Positions 1 to 9,286 of a stretch of 57,585 nucleotides of DNA are shown piece after piece. The notes beneath the pieces were generated by a model. It worked only from the letters and a program-made list of their open reading frames with translations, ran no database searches and was not told the DNA's origin. How positions within the stretch are numbered: the stretch's first letter is position 1; every line of letters begins with the position of its first letter. Source of the DNA: Pseudolabrys sp. (GTDB taxonomy: Bacteria > Pseudomonadota > Alphaproteobacteria > Rhizobiales > Xanthobacteraceae); NCBI GenBank assembly GCA_026125895.1, contig JAHCKG010000027.1, positions 1 through 57,585 of the forward strand, written 5' to 3'. The position numbers and the translations under genes are program-made.

Positions 1-26
1 CAACGATCACGGGTTGATGTTAAGAG

Positions 27-57
27 CCCCGGCGAGCAATCGCCGGGGTTTCTTTTT
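27..57 (+). terminator. Rho-independent terminator of a gene upstream of the window
   Basis: A GC-rich hairpin (arms 27-35 and 40-48, loop GCAA) is followed directly by a T-rich tract at 49-57. This is the classic intrinsic terminator layout on the plus strand. The gene it ends lies before base 1. It faces the 3' end of the minus-strand hydrolase gene. Confidence 0.8.
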
Positions 58-99
58 GACTCGCAGCTCCCGTTGTCTGAAAGCCTGAGCGTCGAGGCT

Positions 100-990
100 T
101 TATGATGGATGCCGCGCAGGCGTGGTGTCGCAACGCCGCACGAAAGCCGCGATGCGCGCGATGACGTCGGCCTCCGCGAGCAGGGGGGCATGACCCTGGT
201 CGGGTACCACCAGCGTCTCAAGCCCGGGATGGCGCAGGGCCATCGCCTCGACCGTTTCAGGCGACAACAGATCGGACAGCGCGCCGCGCACCACCATCAG
301 CGGCACGCCCTTTAGAGCCTCGAACTGGGGCCACAGGTCCGGGATGGGCTTTGACACATCGACGTCCGCCAGCGCCTGCATGAGCGCCACGTCGTAGGTC
401 GGCACCAGGACGCCATCGCTGTCTCTGAAACCGCGACGCGCGCTGTTGCGCCAGTCCTCGAGGGTCAGTCGGGGAAACTGCGGGCCGAACAGGCGCATCA
501 GGATGGCAGCGGCGTCATCATAGTCCTTCGGTTGCGGCAGTTTGCCGACATAGCCCTTGATCCGCTCGAGGCCCGCAGGCTCCAGCACGGGACCGATATC
601 ATTGAGCACGGCGCCGGCGATGGCGGCTGGCCGCACCGCCGCGAGCAACATCGTCAGGATGCCGCCACGCGACGTGCCGATGAAAACCGCAGGTTCGCAT
701 TGCAACGCGGCCAGGATGGCGATGACGTCACCCAGTTCGACTGGCAGCGAATACTTTGCCGGATCGGAATCGTAGCCGGAGCGGCCGCGGCCGCGGTAAT
801 CAACGGCGATGACGCGGCGCCCGTCGGCCGACAACGCCGTCGCCAGGGCTGCGAAATCGTCGGCGGTGCGCGTCAGGCCCGGCAGGCAGATAACGGGGAG
901 GCGGGCTTTATCCGCGCCGCCATAGTCGCGGACGTGAAGCACGAGCCCGTCGGCGGCGGTGATGAAGCGGGAGGTCACGATGCTGGTCAT
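100..990 (-). CDS. alpha/beta hydrolase
   Basis: A 296-residue alpha/beta-hydrolase-fold enzyme. The nucleophile elbow is GTSRGG with Ser107. A CLPGLTRT oxyanion segment lies near residue 37, and the family's late histidine is in DQGHAPLL near residue 267. There is no signal peptide, so it is probably cytoplasmic. The fold is common to esterases, C-C hydrolases, dehalogenases and lactonases, and the substrate cannot be told from sequence. It lies 35 nt downstream of the lytic transglycosylase gene on the same strand and may be co-transcribed with it. The ATG at 990 has no strong ribosome binding site, which fits translation downstream in an operon. Confidence 0.85.
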   Translation of the reverse strand: MTSIVTSRFITAADGLVLHVRDYGGADKARLPVICLPGLTRTADDFAALATALSADGRRVIAVDYRGRGRSGYDSDPAKYSLPVELGDVIAILAALQCEPAVFIGTSRGGILTMLLAAVRPAAIAGAVLNDIGPVLEPAGLERIKGYVGKLPQPKDYDDAAAILMRLFGPQFPRLTLEDWRNSARRGFRDSDGVLVPTYDVALMQALADVDVSKPIPDLWPQFEALKGVPLMVVRGALSDLLSPETVEAMALRHPGLETLVVPDQGHAPLLAEADVIARIAAFVRRCDTTPARHPS

Positions 991-1025
991 GCTGCGACAC
1001 TAGCCTGCCCAGCCGCCCGCGCAAT

Positions 1026-3389
1026 CTAGCGGGGCGCGCCGCGCCGCAGGTCAGCCTCGATGACCAGCTTGTTGCCGCCACCGAAACGCGCCCGGTAGAT
1101 CTGCATGTTTTCCATGATCCGCTGCACGTAGTTGCGGGTCTCGGACAGCGGAATGCGCTCGCACCAGTCCACCGGATCGACATTGGGATCGCGCGGATCG
1201 CCATAGGCGGCGACCCATTGGCGCACACGGCCACGCCCGGCATTGTAGCCGGCAAAGGTCATCAGGTAGGAGCCGTCATAGGTCGTCAACAGCATCGACA
1301 GCTCGGCGGCGCCCATCTGCATGTTGTAGACCGCGTCGGAGAGCAGGCGGGCCTTGTTGTAAGGCGCCTTGAAGCGCTTGGCCGTGTCCTGCGCCGCGAT
1401 CGGCGTCACTTGCATGAAGCCCATCGCCTTGGCCGGGGACACGACCTTCTGATTGAAATGGCTCTCCTGCCGGGCGATCGAATAGACCAGCGCCGGCTCG
1501 ACCGGCGGGGCGATCGGCTGGTAGGCCGGCAGGCCGAGCGTGGGGAACGCGTAATAGTCGAGCGGCAGGCCGCGGCCGACGCCGCCTTTGCCGAGCAGCA
1601 CCATGGCGCGCGGATCGTTATGCTTGGCTGCGACCTCGCCCAGCATCGACATGCCGGCGACGTCGGTGCCGCTTTCGCCGAGTTCGGCGTAGATCGAGGC
1701 GATCATGTCGCGTTCGTCGAGCGTGTAGAGCAGTTCGACCGCGCGCACGACCTCGGTATTGGCCAGCACGTTGCGTTCCTGCGGCGTGAAGTGCGGCGGG
1801 CCGATCAGGCCGATGTCGGGCAGGCGCAGCCGGGCGCGGGCGAGCTGGCCGTAGTACGTGGCGCTGTGCTGCGCCGCCTCGCTGTAGAACTTGCGCGCCT
1901 GCGCTTCCTGGCCCATCGCCTCGGCGGCGCGGCCCTGCCAGTAACCGCCGCGCGACAGGGCATGCGGATTATCGGTGCCCTCGTTGATGTGGGCGAAATG
2001 CGCCGCCGCTGTCTTCGGATCGTGCAGGAAGCGCAGCGCGATCCATCCGGCGGTGAAATGCTTGTCGACACGGTAATTGCCCTGTGTCGGGGTCGCCGCG
2101 TCGCGGGCGACGCGATAGGCCGTCTGCGCGTCCTTGTTGTCGAGCAGATCACGCACGAGAATGCGGCGCTCCTGCCACCATTCATTGACGTCGACCAATC
2201 CGCCCGCTTCCTTCGGCGCCGTCAGGATGAGGCGGCCGGCTTCTTCCGGTTTGTTCTGTTTGCGTAGCCATTGGACGCGCGCGAAAATGTAGCCCGGATC
2301 GCGATGCGCCGATGACGGTACCGCGTCGAGCAGCGCCTTGGCGTTGCCGGCGCGCTTGATGACGGCGATCCACGCCTTGGCGACGGCGAGATCGGCGCTG
2401 CCGAGCCGCTCGGCCGCGCGCATGGCGGCTTCGGTGTCGCCGCTGTAGAGGCGATCGTCCATGCGGGCCTTGTGGTCGTCGCGCGTCAACATACCCGGAA
2501 ACATCTCGAGCACACGCTTTTCGACGTCGGCGCTGCAATCCTGATTGCGCCAGGCATACCGAACCAGCGCTTCGGCGCGCCCGCGGTCGCCGCGCGCCAG
2601 CAAGGCGCGCGCCAGCGCATAGCGGCCCTTGGCCATGGTCGGCTGCTGATGGGCGTAGAACGCCAGTACCTGCGTGTCGCTGACATTGTCGTTCCACAGC
2701 GCGTTCTCGGCGCGTCGGCGGAACATCGGCACGTGCGGCCAGTCGGGATTCTGCGTGATGAAATTGGCGTAGCGCTCGAAGTTCGCCTTCGTGTTGTAGC
2801 TGCGCAGGATCATGTATTCGGCGAGCTTGCGGGCGACAGGATCCGCGATGGCGCGTTCGGCGGCGTCCGCTGCGTTGTCGTCGCCCTTGCGCGCGGCTTC
2901 GCCGACACGCCGCAACGCCGCGATATCCGCATCGGAAGTGACGCTGGTCGGCGCGACCGAGAAGGGGCCGGCCACGGGGCGGGCGAGCGGCTTGAGCGTG
3001 GCGCGGCTGGCGAACATCGCGCCGCGCAAACCGGCGCCGGCCTGCGCAAAGGCGTCGGCGCCCTGCGCGGCCGGAGTGGTGGCAACCGGCGTGACCAATT
3101 GAAGCGGCGCACCGGCAGCGGGCGCGGTGGCGGCCACCGTGAAGCGGGGGCGGGGTTGCGGCATCGGAACCGACACCACGTGCCGCGGCTCCGCCGTTGT
3201 CGGCTTATGGGACTTCGCCTGCGATTTGGCGGAGGTCTTGGCGGGCGTCCTGGTGAGGGTCTTGGCCGGCGTCTTCTTCTCGGCAGGCGCCGCCACGGCG
3301 ACTCCGCTCAAGCCGCCCATCGACAAGCTGCCGATGGCGATCAGCGTGATCCAGATACCCGCATGCCACTGCTTCGAAATATCCTGCAA
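1026..3389 (-). CDS. soluble lytic murein transglycosylase (Slt family)
   Basis: A 787-residue periplasmic enzyme that cleaves peptidoglycan glycan strands with formation of 1,6-anhydro-muramyl ends. It has a hydrophobic export segment in the first 33 residues, then a Lys/Pro/Ala-rich linker to about residue 130. A long alpha-helical superhelix follows, and a C-terminal SLT domain (about 630-770) contains ARQES with the presumed catalytic Glu, GFMQVTP and AGYNAGRGRVRQW. Length and order match Slt70-like proteins, with an added low-complexity linker. The only usable start is TTG at 3389, which has AGAGGA about 8 nt upstream. It is divergent from dapA and heads a two-gene minus-strand unit with the hydrolase. 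Confidence 0.92.
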   Translation of the reverse strand: MQDISKQWHAGIWITLIAIGSLSMGGLSGVAVAAPAEKKTPAKTLTRTPAKTSAKSQAKSHKPTTAEPRHVVSVPMPQPRPRFTVAATAPAAGAPLQLVTPVATTPAAQGADAFAQAGAGLRGAMFASRATLKPLARPVAGPFSVAPTSVTSDADIAALRRVGEAARKGDDNAADAAERAIADPVARKLAEYMILRSYNTKANFERYANFITQNPDWPHVPMFRRRAENALWNDNVSDTQVLAFYAHQQPTMAKGRYALARALLARGDRGRAEALVRYAWRNQDCSADVEKRVLEMFPGMLTRDDHKARMDDRLYSGDTEAAMRAAERLGSADLAVAKAWIAVIKRAGNAKALLDAVPSSAHRDPGYIFARVQWLRKQNKPEEAGRLILTAPKEAGGLVDVNEWWQERRILVRDLLDNKDAQTAYRVARDAATPTQGNYRVDKHFTAGWIALRFLHDPKTAAAHFAHINEGTDNPHALSRGGYWQGRAAEAMGQEAQARKFYSEAAQHSATYYGQLARARLRLPDIGLIGPPHFTPQERNVLANTEVVRAVELLYTLDERDMIASIYAELGESGTDVAGMSMLGEVAAKHNDPRAMVLLGKGGVGRGLPLDYYAFPTLGLPAYQPIAPPVEPALVYSIARQESHFNQKVVSPAKAMGFMQVTPIAAQDTAKRFKAPYNKARLLSDAVYNMQMGAAELSMLLTTYDGSYLMTFAGYNAGRGRVRQWVAAYGDPRDPNVDPVDWCERIPLSETRNYVQRIMENMQIYRARFGGGNKLVIEADLRRGAPR

Positions 3390-3659
3390 ACCGTGTCCTC
3401 TGGCCCCATCGGGCGCGGTTGGCGTGTCGTTTTGGCGCCCGACTCAAAACCACGGGCCCAGCATGTCCCCTTAGGGCAAAATTGCACGGGAAGGGATACC
3501 CCAGCCTCCCGAACCTGCCGGTAGGGTTAGTCCGGAACGGCGGCGAAAGCTTGGCAGGCCGCCATCAAATGGGCCTTCCGGGGGCTTTCTTCAGGCATAC
3601 CGACCCGATAACAATGTACCTCGCGGATATCCGCACAGACTGGTTAAGGAGATTTCACC

Positions 3660-4562
3660 ATGACCGCCAATAATCGGGCGATGACGAGCTTTCGGGGTTC
3701 CATGACAGCGCTCGTGACGCCCTTCAAAAACGGCGCGGTCGATGAGAAGGCTTTCCGCGACCTGATCGACTGGCAAATCTCCGAGGGGACGTCCGGCCTG
3801 GTACCGGTGGGGACCACAGGCGAAAGCCCGACCCTCAGTCATGAAGAGCATCACAAGGTGGTCGAGATCTGCATCGACCAGGCCAAGGGCCGCGTGCCGG
3901 TCATCGCCGGCGCGGGCTCAAACTCGACCAAGGAAGCGATCGAGCTCGCTCGCCATGCCGAGAAGGCCGGCGCCGATGCCGTGCTGGTGGTGACGCCGTA
4001 TTACAACAAGCCGACCCAGGAGGGCATGTACCAGCACTTCAAGGCGGTGAACGACGCTATCGGTATTCCGATCATCATCTACAACATCCCGCCGCGCTCG
4101 GTGGTGGACATGTCGGTCGATACGATGGCGCGGCTTTACGAGCTCAAGAACATCGCCGGCGTCAAGGATGCGACTGCCAACCTCGCGCGCGTCTCGCAGC
4201 AGCGCCATGCGCTGGGTCCGGACTTCATCCAGCTCTCGGGCGAGGACATGACCGCGCTCGCCTATATGGCGGCGGGCGGCCATGGCTGCATCTCGGTGGT
4301 CGCCAATGTGGCGCCGAAACCCTGCGCCGACTTGATGGCCGCGGTGTTCAAGGGCGACTATGCCGGGGCCCTGAAGATCCAGGACCGGCTGGTGCCGTTG
4401 CACGATGCCGTCTTCAAGGAGCCGGGGCTGGCCGGCGCCAAGCATGGCCTCAAGCTGCTCGGCCGCATCGACGAGGAGGTCCGCCTGCCGCTGATGCCGG
4501 TGACGCCGCAGACCGGGCAGGTGATCCGGACCGCCATGGTGCATGCCGGCCTGATCAACTGA
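3660..4562 (+). CDS. dapA: 4-hydroxy-tetrahydrodipicolinate synthase
   Basis: Condenses pyruvate with L-aspartate semialdehyde, the first committed step of diaminopimelate/lysine synthesis, and so supplies peptidoglycan. 300 residues. Family motifs seen are [23 protein letters not shown], the tyrosine in [10 protein letters not shown], and the Schiff-base lysine in AGVKDAT. The ATG at 3660 has AAGGAG at 3646-3651, an ideal distance. The first 8 residues precede the usual family start, and a second ATG lies at residue 8, but the ribosome binding site favours the first. It is followed by smpB, a conserved neighbour in this group. Confidence 0.96.
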   Translation: MTANNRAMTSFRGSMTALVTPFKNGAVDEKAFRDLIDWQISEGTSGLVPVGTTGESPTLSHEEHHKVVEICIDQAKGRVPVIAGAGSNSTKEAIELARHAEKAGADAVLVVTPYYNKPTQEGMYQHFKAVNDAIGIPIIIYNIPPRSVVDMSVDTMARLYELKNIAGVKDATANLARVSQQRHALGPDFIQLSGEDMTALAYMAAGGHGCISVVANVAPKPCADLMAAVFKGDYAGALKIQDRLVPLHDAVFKEPGLAGAKHGLKLLGRIDEEVRLPLMPVTPQTGQVIRTAMVHAGLIN

Positions 4563-4632
4563 TGCACGCCAGGATTTGTCGATATTTCAAGTTGTTATCG
4601 ACATTTCCTGATTTGAAAGCTTTACTTTAACA

Positions 4633-4669
4633 GGCGCGCCGAGCGGGGTTGTGACCTCACCGGCGCGCC
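4633..4669 (+). terminator. stem-loop after dapA, possible terminator
   Basis: A 9-bp perfect inverted repeat (arms GGCGCGCCG at 4633-4641 and CGGCGCGCC at 4661-4669) encloses a second short pairing. Only a weak T-rich tail (GTTTCGT) follows, so it may attenuate rather than fully terminate. It lies just upstream of the smpB -10 box. Confidence 0.4.
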
Positions 4670-4679
4670 GTTTCGTCCC

Positions 4680-4685
4680 TATATT
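4680..4685 (+). promoter_or_regulatory. -10 box of a possibly leaderless smpB transcript
   Basis: TATATT lies 6 nt before the smpB ATG, and no Shine-Dalgarno sequence is present between them. Transcription from this box would start at or next to the start codon. No clear -35 hexamer is seen at 16-18 bp. Confidence 0.4.
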
Positions 4686-4691
4686 GGTTCC

Positions 4692-5165
4692 ATGGCTGGC
4701 AAAGACGAGCGCCGTTACAAGACGGCCGCGGAAAACCGCAAGGCGCGGTTCAACTACTTGATCGGTGAAACCTTCGAGGCCGGTATCGTGCTGACCGGCA
4801 GCGAGGTGAAGTCGTTGCGCGGCGGCAAGGCCACGATCGCGGAGTCCTATGCCGACGCCAAGGACGGCGAGATCTGGCTGATCAACGCCAATATCCCGGA
4901 ATACGTCCAGGCGCACCGCGAGAACCATTCGCCCAAGCGTCCGCGCAAGCTGCTGCTGCACCAGCGGCAGATCAACAAGCTCGCCGGTGCGGTGGAGCGC
5001 GAAGGCATGACCATCGTGCCGCTCAAGGTCTATTTCAACGAGCGCGGCCGCGCCAAGATCGAGATTGCGCTGGCCAAGGGCAAGAAGCTCCACGACAAGC
5101 GCGAGACGCTGAAAGAGCGAAGTTGGAACCGCGAGAAGGGCCGGCTGATGCGGGACAAGGGTTGA
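4692..5165 (+). CDS. smpB: SsrA-binding protein SmpB
   Basis: Binds tmRNA and delivers it to stalled ribosomes in trans-translation. 157 residues, normal length. It has the SmpB core with [26 protein letters not shown]-like NANIPEY and [23 protein letters not shown], plus the basic C-terminal tail ([15 protein letters not shown]) that enters the decoding channel. The start lacks a ribosome binding site but sits just after a TATATT box. It follows dapA and converges with the PLP enzyme gene 9 bp downstream. Confidence 0.96.
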   Translation: MAGKDERRYKTAAENRKARFNYLIGETFEAGIVLTGSEVKSLRGGKATIAESYADAKDGEIWLINANIPEYVQAHRENHSPKRPRKLLLHQRQINKLAGAVEREGMTIVPLKVYFNERGRAKIEIALAKGKKLHDKRETLKERSWNREKGRLMRDKG

Positions 5166-5174
5166 AGCGACGCT

Positions 5175-6122
5175 TCAGCCGCTCGCGACGTTGCTGCCAC
5201 ATAGTACGGTAGCGACGGTCCGTCCCGAGAATGTTGCCTTGTGCTCGAGCAGCGCCGCAATGCCCGCGGCGCCGGCCGGTTCGACGATCAGGCCGTAGTG
5301 GTCGCGGCAGAACGCCATCGCGGCGCCAAGGCTTTGCTCGTCCACCGCCAGAACCTCGTCAACCATCTCGCGCATGCAGTCGAGCGCGTAGGGGACCGGC
5401 TCGCGCACGGCGATGCCGTCGGCGATGGTGGCCGCCGTCGCCGTCGTTTCCAGTCGCGCATGGTCGAAGGACAGCTTCATCGCCGGCGCCGCGGCCGCAA
5501 CGACGCCGATGACGCGGCAGCCGGGAGCGGCGGCTTTCAGCCATGCGCCCATGCCGGTGAGCAGGGCGCCATTGCCGAGCGGGATGACGGCCGCATCGAG
5601 GGCGATGCCTCTGCGGTCGAGGGCTTCGGTCATCTCCAGGGCGATCGTGGCGGCCCCCTCGGCGATTTCCGGGACGGCGCCGTCCTCGACGAAGGTCAGG
5701 CCCTGTTGCGTGGCGTAAGTCCGTGCGGCGGCCTTGGCGCTGTCGAAGTCGCCGCCTTCCAGGATCACCTGGGCGCCGAGTCGCGTCATGGCGTCGAGCT
5801 TGCGCGGGTTCGCGTTCCTGGCAGCGAAGATGACGGCTTTGCCGCCGCGCTTGGCGGCCGCATATGCAAGGCCCTGGCCGAAATTGCCCACCGATGCCGC
5901 GACCACCGTGCCGATGGCCCCCGGTTGCGTCGCCATGAAGTAGTCGGTGCCGCGGCCCTTGAACGAGCGGATCGGGTTGAGCGTCTCGACCTTGGCGAAA
6001 AGGCGCAGCCCCAGCGCCTCGTCAGCGGTGTGGTGCGTCATCAAAGGCGAGCCGGTGAAAACCGGATCGATGAGGCGCGCGGCTTTGCGGATGCTGTCGG
6101 CGGACGGACGTGGCAGTGACAT
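5175..6122 (-). CDS. PLP-dependent threonine/serine dehydratase-like enzyme
   Basis: A 315-residue fold-type II PLP enzyme. The PLP lysine is Lys55 in RSFKGRG. A glycine-rich phosphate-binding loop appears as PLGNGALLTG, and the C-terminal LCGSN carries the serine that usually contacts the pyridine ring. It lacks the C-terminal ACT domain found in the second threonine deaminase of this window (25673-26890), so it should not respond to isoleucine. It may deaminate threonine or serine, or act on another hydroxy-amino acid. The substrate is not resolvable. It stands alone on the minus strand, convergent with smpB. Confidence 0.8.
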   Translation of the reverse strand: MSLPRPSADSIRKAARLIDPVFTGSPLMTHHTADEALGLRLFAKVETLNPIRSFKGRGTDYFMATQPGAIGTVVAASVGNFGQGLAYAAAKRGGKAVIFAARNANPRKLDAMTRLGAQVILEGGDFDSAKAAARTYATQQGLTFVEDGAVPEIAEGAATIALEMTEALDRRGIALDAAVIPLGNGALLTGMGAWLKAAAPGCRVIGVVAAAAPAMKLSFDHARLETTATAATIADGIAVREPVPYALDCMREMVDEVLAVDEQSLGAAMAFCRDHYGLIVEPAGAAGIAALLEHKATFSGRTVATVLCGSNVASG

Positions 6123-6176
6123 CCGCGGATGTTAGGTCCGCCGAAACTGTTCTTCAATGTTTCGGCGAACCAGTCC

Positions 6177-6254
6177 CGCTCACCCCCGCGAAGGCGGGGG
6201 GCCAGTCTTCTCGGTCAAGGAAAACCGGATTCCCGCTTTCGCGGGAATGAGCGG
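6177..6254. repeat. paired-palindrome intergenic repeat, family A
   Basis: Two short palindromes (CCCCCGCGAAGGCGGGGG and TCCCGCTTTCGCGGGA) are arranged head to head, with outer arms CCGCTCA and TGAGCGG that are inverted copies. The whole element can fold as one large structure. It fills the gap between two minus-strand genes. Related copies are at 11655-11744, 31884-31967 and 43248-43339. Confidence 0.8.
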
Positions 6255-6287
6255 AGTATGTGAAGCGCCGAGAGCGGGCGCGCCGCT

Positions 6288-6806
6288 TTACTGCACCACC
6301 CCGCAGGCGATGCGGCCGCCGGCATCGCCGGTGGGGTCGGTCTTGTAGTCGTCGGTCCCGGCGTGAATGACCAGCGCCGAACCGTCACTGTCGAGCAGCG
6401 AATTCGGCTTGCCCTTTTCCAGCGTCACAGCAGCATTGAGCACTTCGATGGTCAGGTCGCCGCTCTGCGGGATGTGCAGGTTCGGCATGTCGCCGGCATG
6501 CGCGCCGTCAGCGGCCATCAGGCCGTGTTTCTTGTTGTCGGGATTGAAGTGGCCGCCCGCCGAGGTGAAGGGCGGCTCGCATTTGCCGACCGCGTGAACG
6601 TGAAACGCGTGCTCGCCCGGCGGCAGGCCTTTCACCGCCACATTGATCAGAACGCCGCGCGGCGTTTGGGTCAGGTTGGCGGAGCCGACCTCCTTGCCTT
6701 GCGCGTCTTTCAGCGGCGCCGTCGCGGTCTGAGCCGCTGCCGGCAGAGCCGCGGTTCCGAGCAGCAAGGTCAGGCTGGCCAGCAAAATGTGCTTCTTGAT
6801 GCTCAT
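6288..6806 (-). CDS. sodC: periplasmic Cu/Zn superoxide dismutase
   Basis: Dismutates superoxide in the periplasm. 172 residues with a Sec signal peptide cleaved after about residue 25 (LPAAAQ). The metal site is complete: copper ligands His69, His71 and His148; bridging His86 (GGHFNP); zinc ligands His94, His103 and Asp106. Cys76 and Cys168 can form the family's disulfide. The start ATG at 6806 has AGGGAG at a good distance. It appears monocistronic, with a repeat element downstream. Confidence 0.95.
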   Translation of the reverse strand: MSIKKHILLASLTLLLGTAALPAAAQTATAPLKDAQGKEVGSANLTQTPRGVLINVAVKGLPPGEHAFHVHAVGKCEPPFTSAGGHFNPDNKKHGLMAADGAHAGDMPNLHIPQSGDLTIEVLNAAVTLEKGKPNSLLDSDGSALVIHAGTDDYKTDPTGDAGGRIACGVVQ

Positions 6807-6928
6807 CGGTCGCTCCCTGAAATGAACGGTAGCCGCCTTGCGCGGCAGGCTCCTCTGAAGGGAACTTTATCGCGGCGCGAAGGTTCCGCCACGCGACAAA
6901 ACGTGCGGGCGAAGCGCGGAACAACGCG

Positions 6929-7576
6929 TCAGGGTGTCTTGTCGAGGTAGTCGCGCACCGACTTGAACACCTTGCGGAACATGTCCGGGGTCAGCACGCC
7001 GGTGTTCGTGTTGTAGCGCGAGCAGTGATAGCTCGAGAACAGCCGTACGCCGCCAAACGGATAATGCGCGCCGTGCTTGAACGGGTGTGCCGATTTCTTC
7101 GCCGCGAAGGCGGTCAGCACACTCGCATGGGCGATGGCGCCGAGCGCGACGACGGCGCGCAGCTTCGGCATCTCGGAGAATGTTTCCTTAAGGAAGTCGC
7201 GGCAGGTATTGATTTCGGCCGGCGTCGGCTTGTTTTCCGGCGGCACGCAACGCACTGCATTGGTGATGCGGCAGTCGGTGAGGGTGAGGCCGTCGTCGAT
7301 GCGGGCATCGAAGGTGCCCTTGGCGAAGCCGTAGCGGCCGAGCGTGTCGTAGAGCAGCACGCCGGCATAGTCGCCGGTGAAGGGCCGTCCGGTGCGGTTG
7401 GCGCCTTGCAGGCCGGGCGCCAGACCGACGATCAGCAGACGCGCGTCAGCGCCGCCGAACGACGGCACCGGCGCGTTGAACCAGTCCGGTTGCTTCGCGC
7501 GCCAGGTCTCGCGGAAATGCACGAGCCGGGGACAGCGCGGACAATCGCGCCCCGGCTTGCCGCTGCTCGTCGCCAT
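6929..7576 (-). CDS. uracil-DNA glycosylase, family 5 (UdgB-like)
   Basis: Removes uracil, and in this family also other deaminated bases such as hypoxanthine, from DNA. 215 residues. The motif GLAPGLQGANRTGRPFTGD is the family-5 active-site loop (family 4 has GE-PG). Four cysteines sit in the pattern expected for a [4Fe-4S] cluster: CPRC at 12-15, then a C-x15-C pair in the CVPPEN...INTC segment. The motif SSYHCSRYNTNTG near the C-terminus matches the second conserved loop. It begins 9 nt after the NYN-domain gene stop and is probably translated from the same mRNA, since no clear ribosome binding site is seen. Confidence 0.88.
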   Translation of the reverse strand: MATSSGKPGRDCPRCPRLVHFRETWRAKQPDWFNAPVPSFGGADARLLIVGLAPGLQGANRTGRPFTGDYAGVLLYDTLGRYGFAKGTFDARIDDGLTLTDCRITNAVRCVPPENKPTPAEINTCRDFLKETFSEMPKLRAVVALGAIAHASVLTAFAAKKSAHPFKHGAHYPFGGVRLFSSYHCSRYNTNTGVLTPDMFRKVFKSVRDYLDKTP

Positions 7577-7585
7577 GGCTCTGGA

Positions 7586-8248
7586 TTATTCGTAATTCTC
7601 GTCGTCGTCCATCGCCGCCGCATTGGCGGGGGCGCGCTGCGGCGGCGCCGACGGGCGTTGCAGGAACTGCGGCGTGTGGCCGTGGCCGCCTTCGGTGTCG
7701 CGCGAACGAACCGGGCGTTCCGACGGATCGCGGCCGATCTTGCTCTGCAGCGTGATGATGTCGGTGAAGACATCGGCCTGGCGGCGCAGCTCGTCGGCGA
7801 CCATCGGCGGCTGCGTCGTCACGGTGGAGATGACGGTGACGCGCACGCCCTTGCGCTGCACGGCTTCAACGAGGCGGGTGAAATCGCCGTCGCCGGAGAA
7901 CAGCATCATATGGTCGATGTGGCTGGCGATCTCCATGGCATCGACGGCAAGCTCGATGTCCATGTTGCCCTTCACCTTGCGGCGTCCGGTCTGGTCGACG
8001 AATTCCTTGGTCGCCTTGGTGACGACGGCGTAGCCGTTGTAATCGAGCCAATCGATCAGAGGTCGGATCGATGAATACTCCTGATCCTCGATCACCGCCG
8101 TGTAATAGAACGCGCGCAGCAGATTGCCGCGGCCTTGGAATTCCTTGAGCAGCTTCTTGTAGTCGATATCGAAACCGAGCGATTTGGCCGTGGCATACAG
8201 GTTGGCGCCGTCAATGAACAAAGCGATCTTTTCGCCGGGCATGGTCAT
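7586..8248 (-). CDS. NYN-domain (LabA/DUF88-like) protein
   Basis: A 220-residue protein with a NYN domain, a PIN-like fold with metal-dependent nuclease potential. Acidic residues are at the expected places: FIDGANLY near residue 12, GNMDIELAVDAM near 100 and FSGDGDFTRLV near 120. The last 60 residues are proline, arginine and glutamine rich and probably disordered. Its role in this group is poorly defined; RNA cleavage or binding is likely. It is upstream of, and tightly linked to, the family-5 glycosylase gene and divergent from rpoZ. AGGA lies 8 nt before the ATG. Confidence 0.85.
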   Translation of the reverse strand: MTMPGEKIALFIDGANLYATAKSLGFDIDYKKLLKEFQGRGNLLRAFYYTAVIEDQEYSSIRPLIDWLDYNGYAVVTKATKEFVDQTGRRKVKGNMDIELAVDAMEIASHIDHMMLFSGDGDFTRLVEAVQRKGVRVTVISTVTTQPPMVADELRRQADVFTDIITLQSKIGRDPSERPVRSRDTEGGHGHTPQFLQRPSAPPQRAPANAAAMDDDENYE

Positions 8249-8575
8249 TCCTGTTCTCTTGAACGAGAGGCGATGTGTATCGGGCCGGATGCGGCGTCAG
8301 CCCCGCGCGGGCGCGCCAGGGCGCCGGCTACGCTGTGGACGAGGGCTGGTCTGGGTTTTAACGGCACCTGTTTGAACAATTCAGTTGGCACCCCCGCGCA
8401 ATCGAAGCCTCAACCGGTAATTACCGTCCGGCCGGCCTGTTTCGCGGTCGCAAGAGCAGTTCGCTAACAGGAAGATGAGGCCAAACCAAGACAAAAAAGG
8501 GTTGAAAAACGCGGTCGCAAAGGATAGGTAGCCGGTAACTCACGAAATCGTACCACCTTGAGGAGTGACGAGCCG
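8249..8575. other. divergent intergenic region between the NYN gene and rpoZ
   Basis: 327 bases without a supportable gene. It must hold the minus-strand promoter of the NYN/UDG pair and the plus-strand promoter of rpoZ. A weak plus-strand candidate is TTGAAA at about 8503 with TAGGTA 17 bp later. The rpoZ ribosome binding site AGGAG is at 8561-8565. I recognise no structured RNA here. Confidence 0.6.
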
Positions 8576-8965
8576 ATGGCCCGTGTCACCGTAGAAGACT
8601 GCATCGACAAGGTAGAAAACCGTTTCGACCTCGTGCTGCTGGCGAGTCACCGCGCGCGCATGATTTCGTCGGGGTCGCAGATTACCGTCGATCGCGATAA
8701 CGACAAGAACCCGGTGGTCTCGCTGCGCGAGATCGCGGAAACCACCGTTTCACCGGGCGATCTGAAGGAAGACCTGATCCACTCGCTGCAGAAGTACGTC
8801 GAAGTCGACGAGCCAGAGCCCGAGGCGCCGTTGATCGGCGCCGGTGGCGTCGACGCCGACGACGCCGACGTCGTGGTGCCGGATCGCATGACCGAGGAAG
8901 AGCTGCTCAAGGGCCTCGAGGGCCTGGCGCCGCCGGAAGAGGTCCCGGAAGACGAGGGCGAGTGA
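8576..8965 (+). CDS. rpoZ: RNA polymerase omega subunit
   Basis: Promotes assembly and stability of RNA polymerase by holding the beta-prime subunit. 129 residues starting [13 protein letters not shown]. The core ([39 protein letters not shown]) is typical, and the acidic C-terminal tail is characteristic of alphaproteobacterial omega. A TTG 18 nt upstream could extend it, but AGGAG at 8561-8565 fits the ATG at 8576. It lies upstream of rsh as in many bacteria, which is notable because omega helps form one ppGpp site in polymerases that have it. Confidence 0.95.
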   Translation: MARVTVEDCIDKVENRFDLVLLASHRARMISSGSQITVDRDNDKNPVVSLREIAETTVSPGDLKEDLIHSLQKYVEVDEPEPEAPLIGAGGVDADDADVVVPDRMTEEELLKGLEGLAPPEEVPEDEGE

Positions 8966-8994
8966 GCCCGGTCTCGTCCTATAAAGTTCTCGTA

Positions 8995-9025
8995 AAGGCC
9001 CGGCATCTTGCCGGGCCTTTTGTTT
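8995..9025 (+). terminator. Rho-independent terminator of rpoZ
   Basis: A 10-bp perfect stem (8995-9004 with 9010-9019, loop ATCTT) is followed by a T-rich tract to 9025. It separates rpoZ from the rsh transcription unit. Confidence 0.88.
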
Positions 9026-9286
9026 GCCGCGCTAGGGTGGTCGGCGCGCCCGGCGCGGCCTGTCGGATTTCGTTAAGCAAGCCGTCGCCGCCCTTGCGAG
9101 GCCACAAGATTAACGTGATATCTATGACATCCTAATTCGGGACGGCTTTCCGGCGAATCGCCGCCTGCCTTTAGACCGTTGATTGAGCATGATCTTTTTC
9201 AATTCAGGCGCCCGCCTGTCGGGTCACGCGCCAGGCTCGCCGGGGCAGGGGCTGCGCCTGCGGTGGGGTAAAGGCTCTTGGTGACG
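9026..9286. other. rsh upstream region
   Basis: About 260 bases between the rpoZ terminator and the rsh start. It contains an AT-richer patch (about 9108-9190) that is the likely promoter zone, but I can defend no precise -35/-10 pair. No ORF or RNA motif is recognised. Confidence 0.5.
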
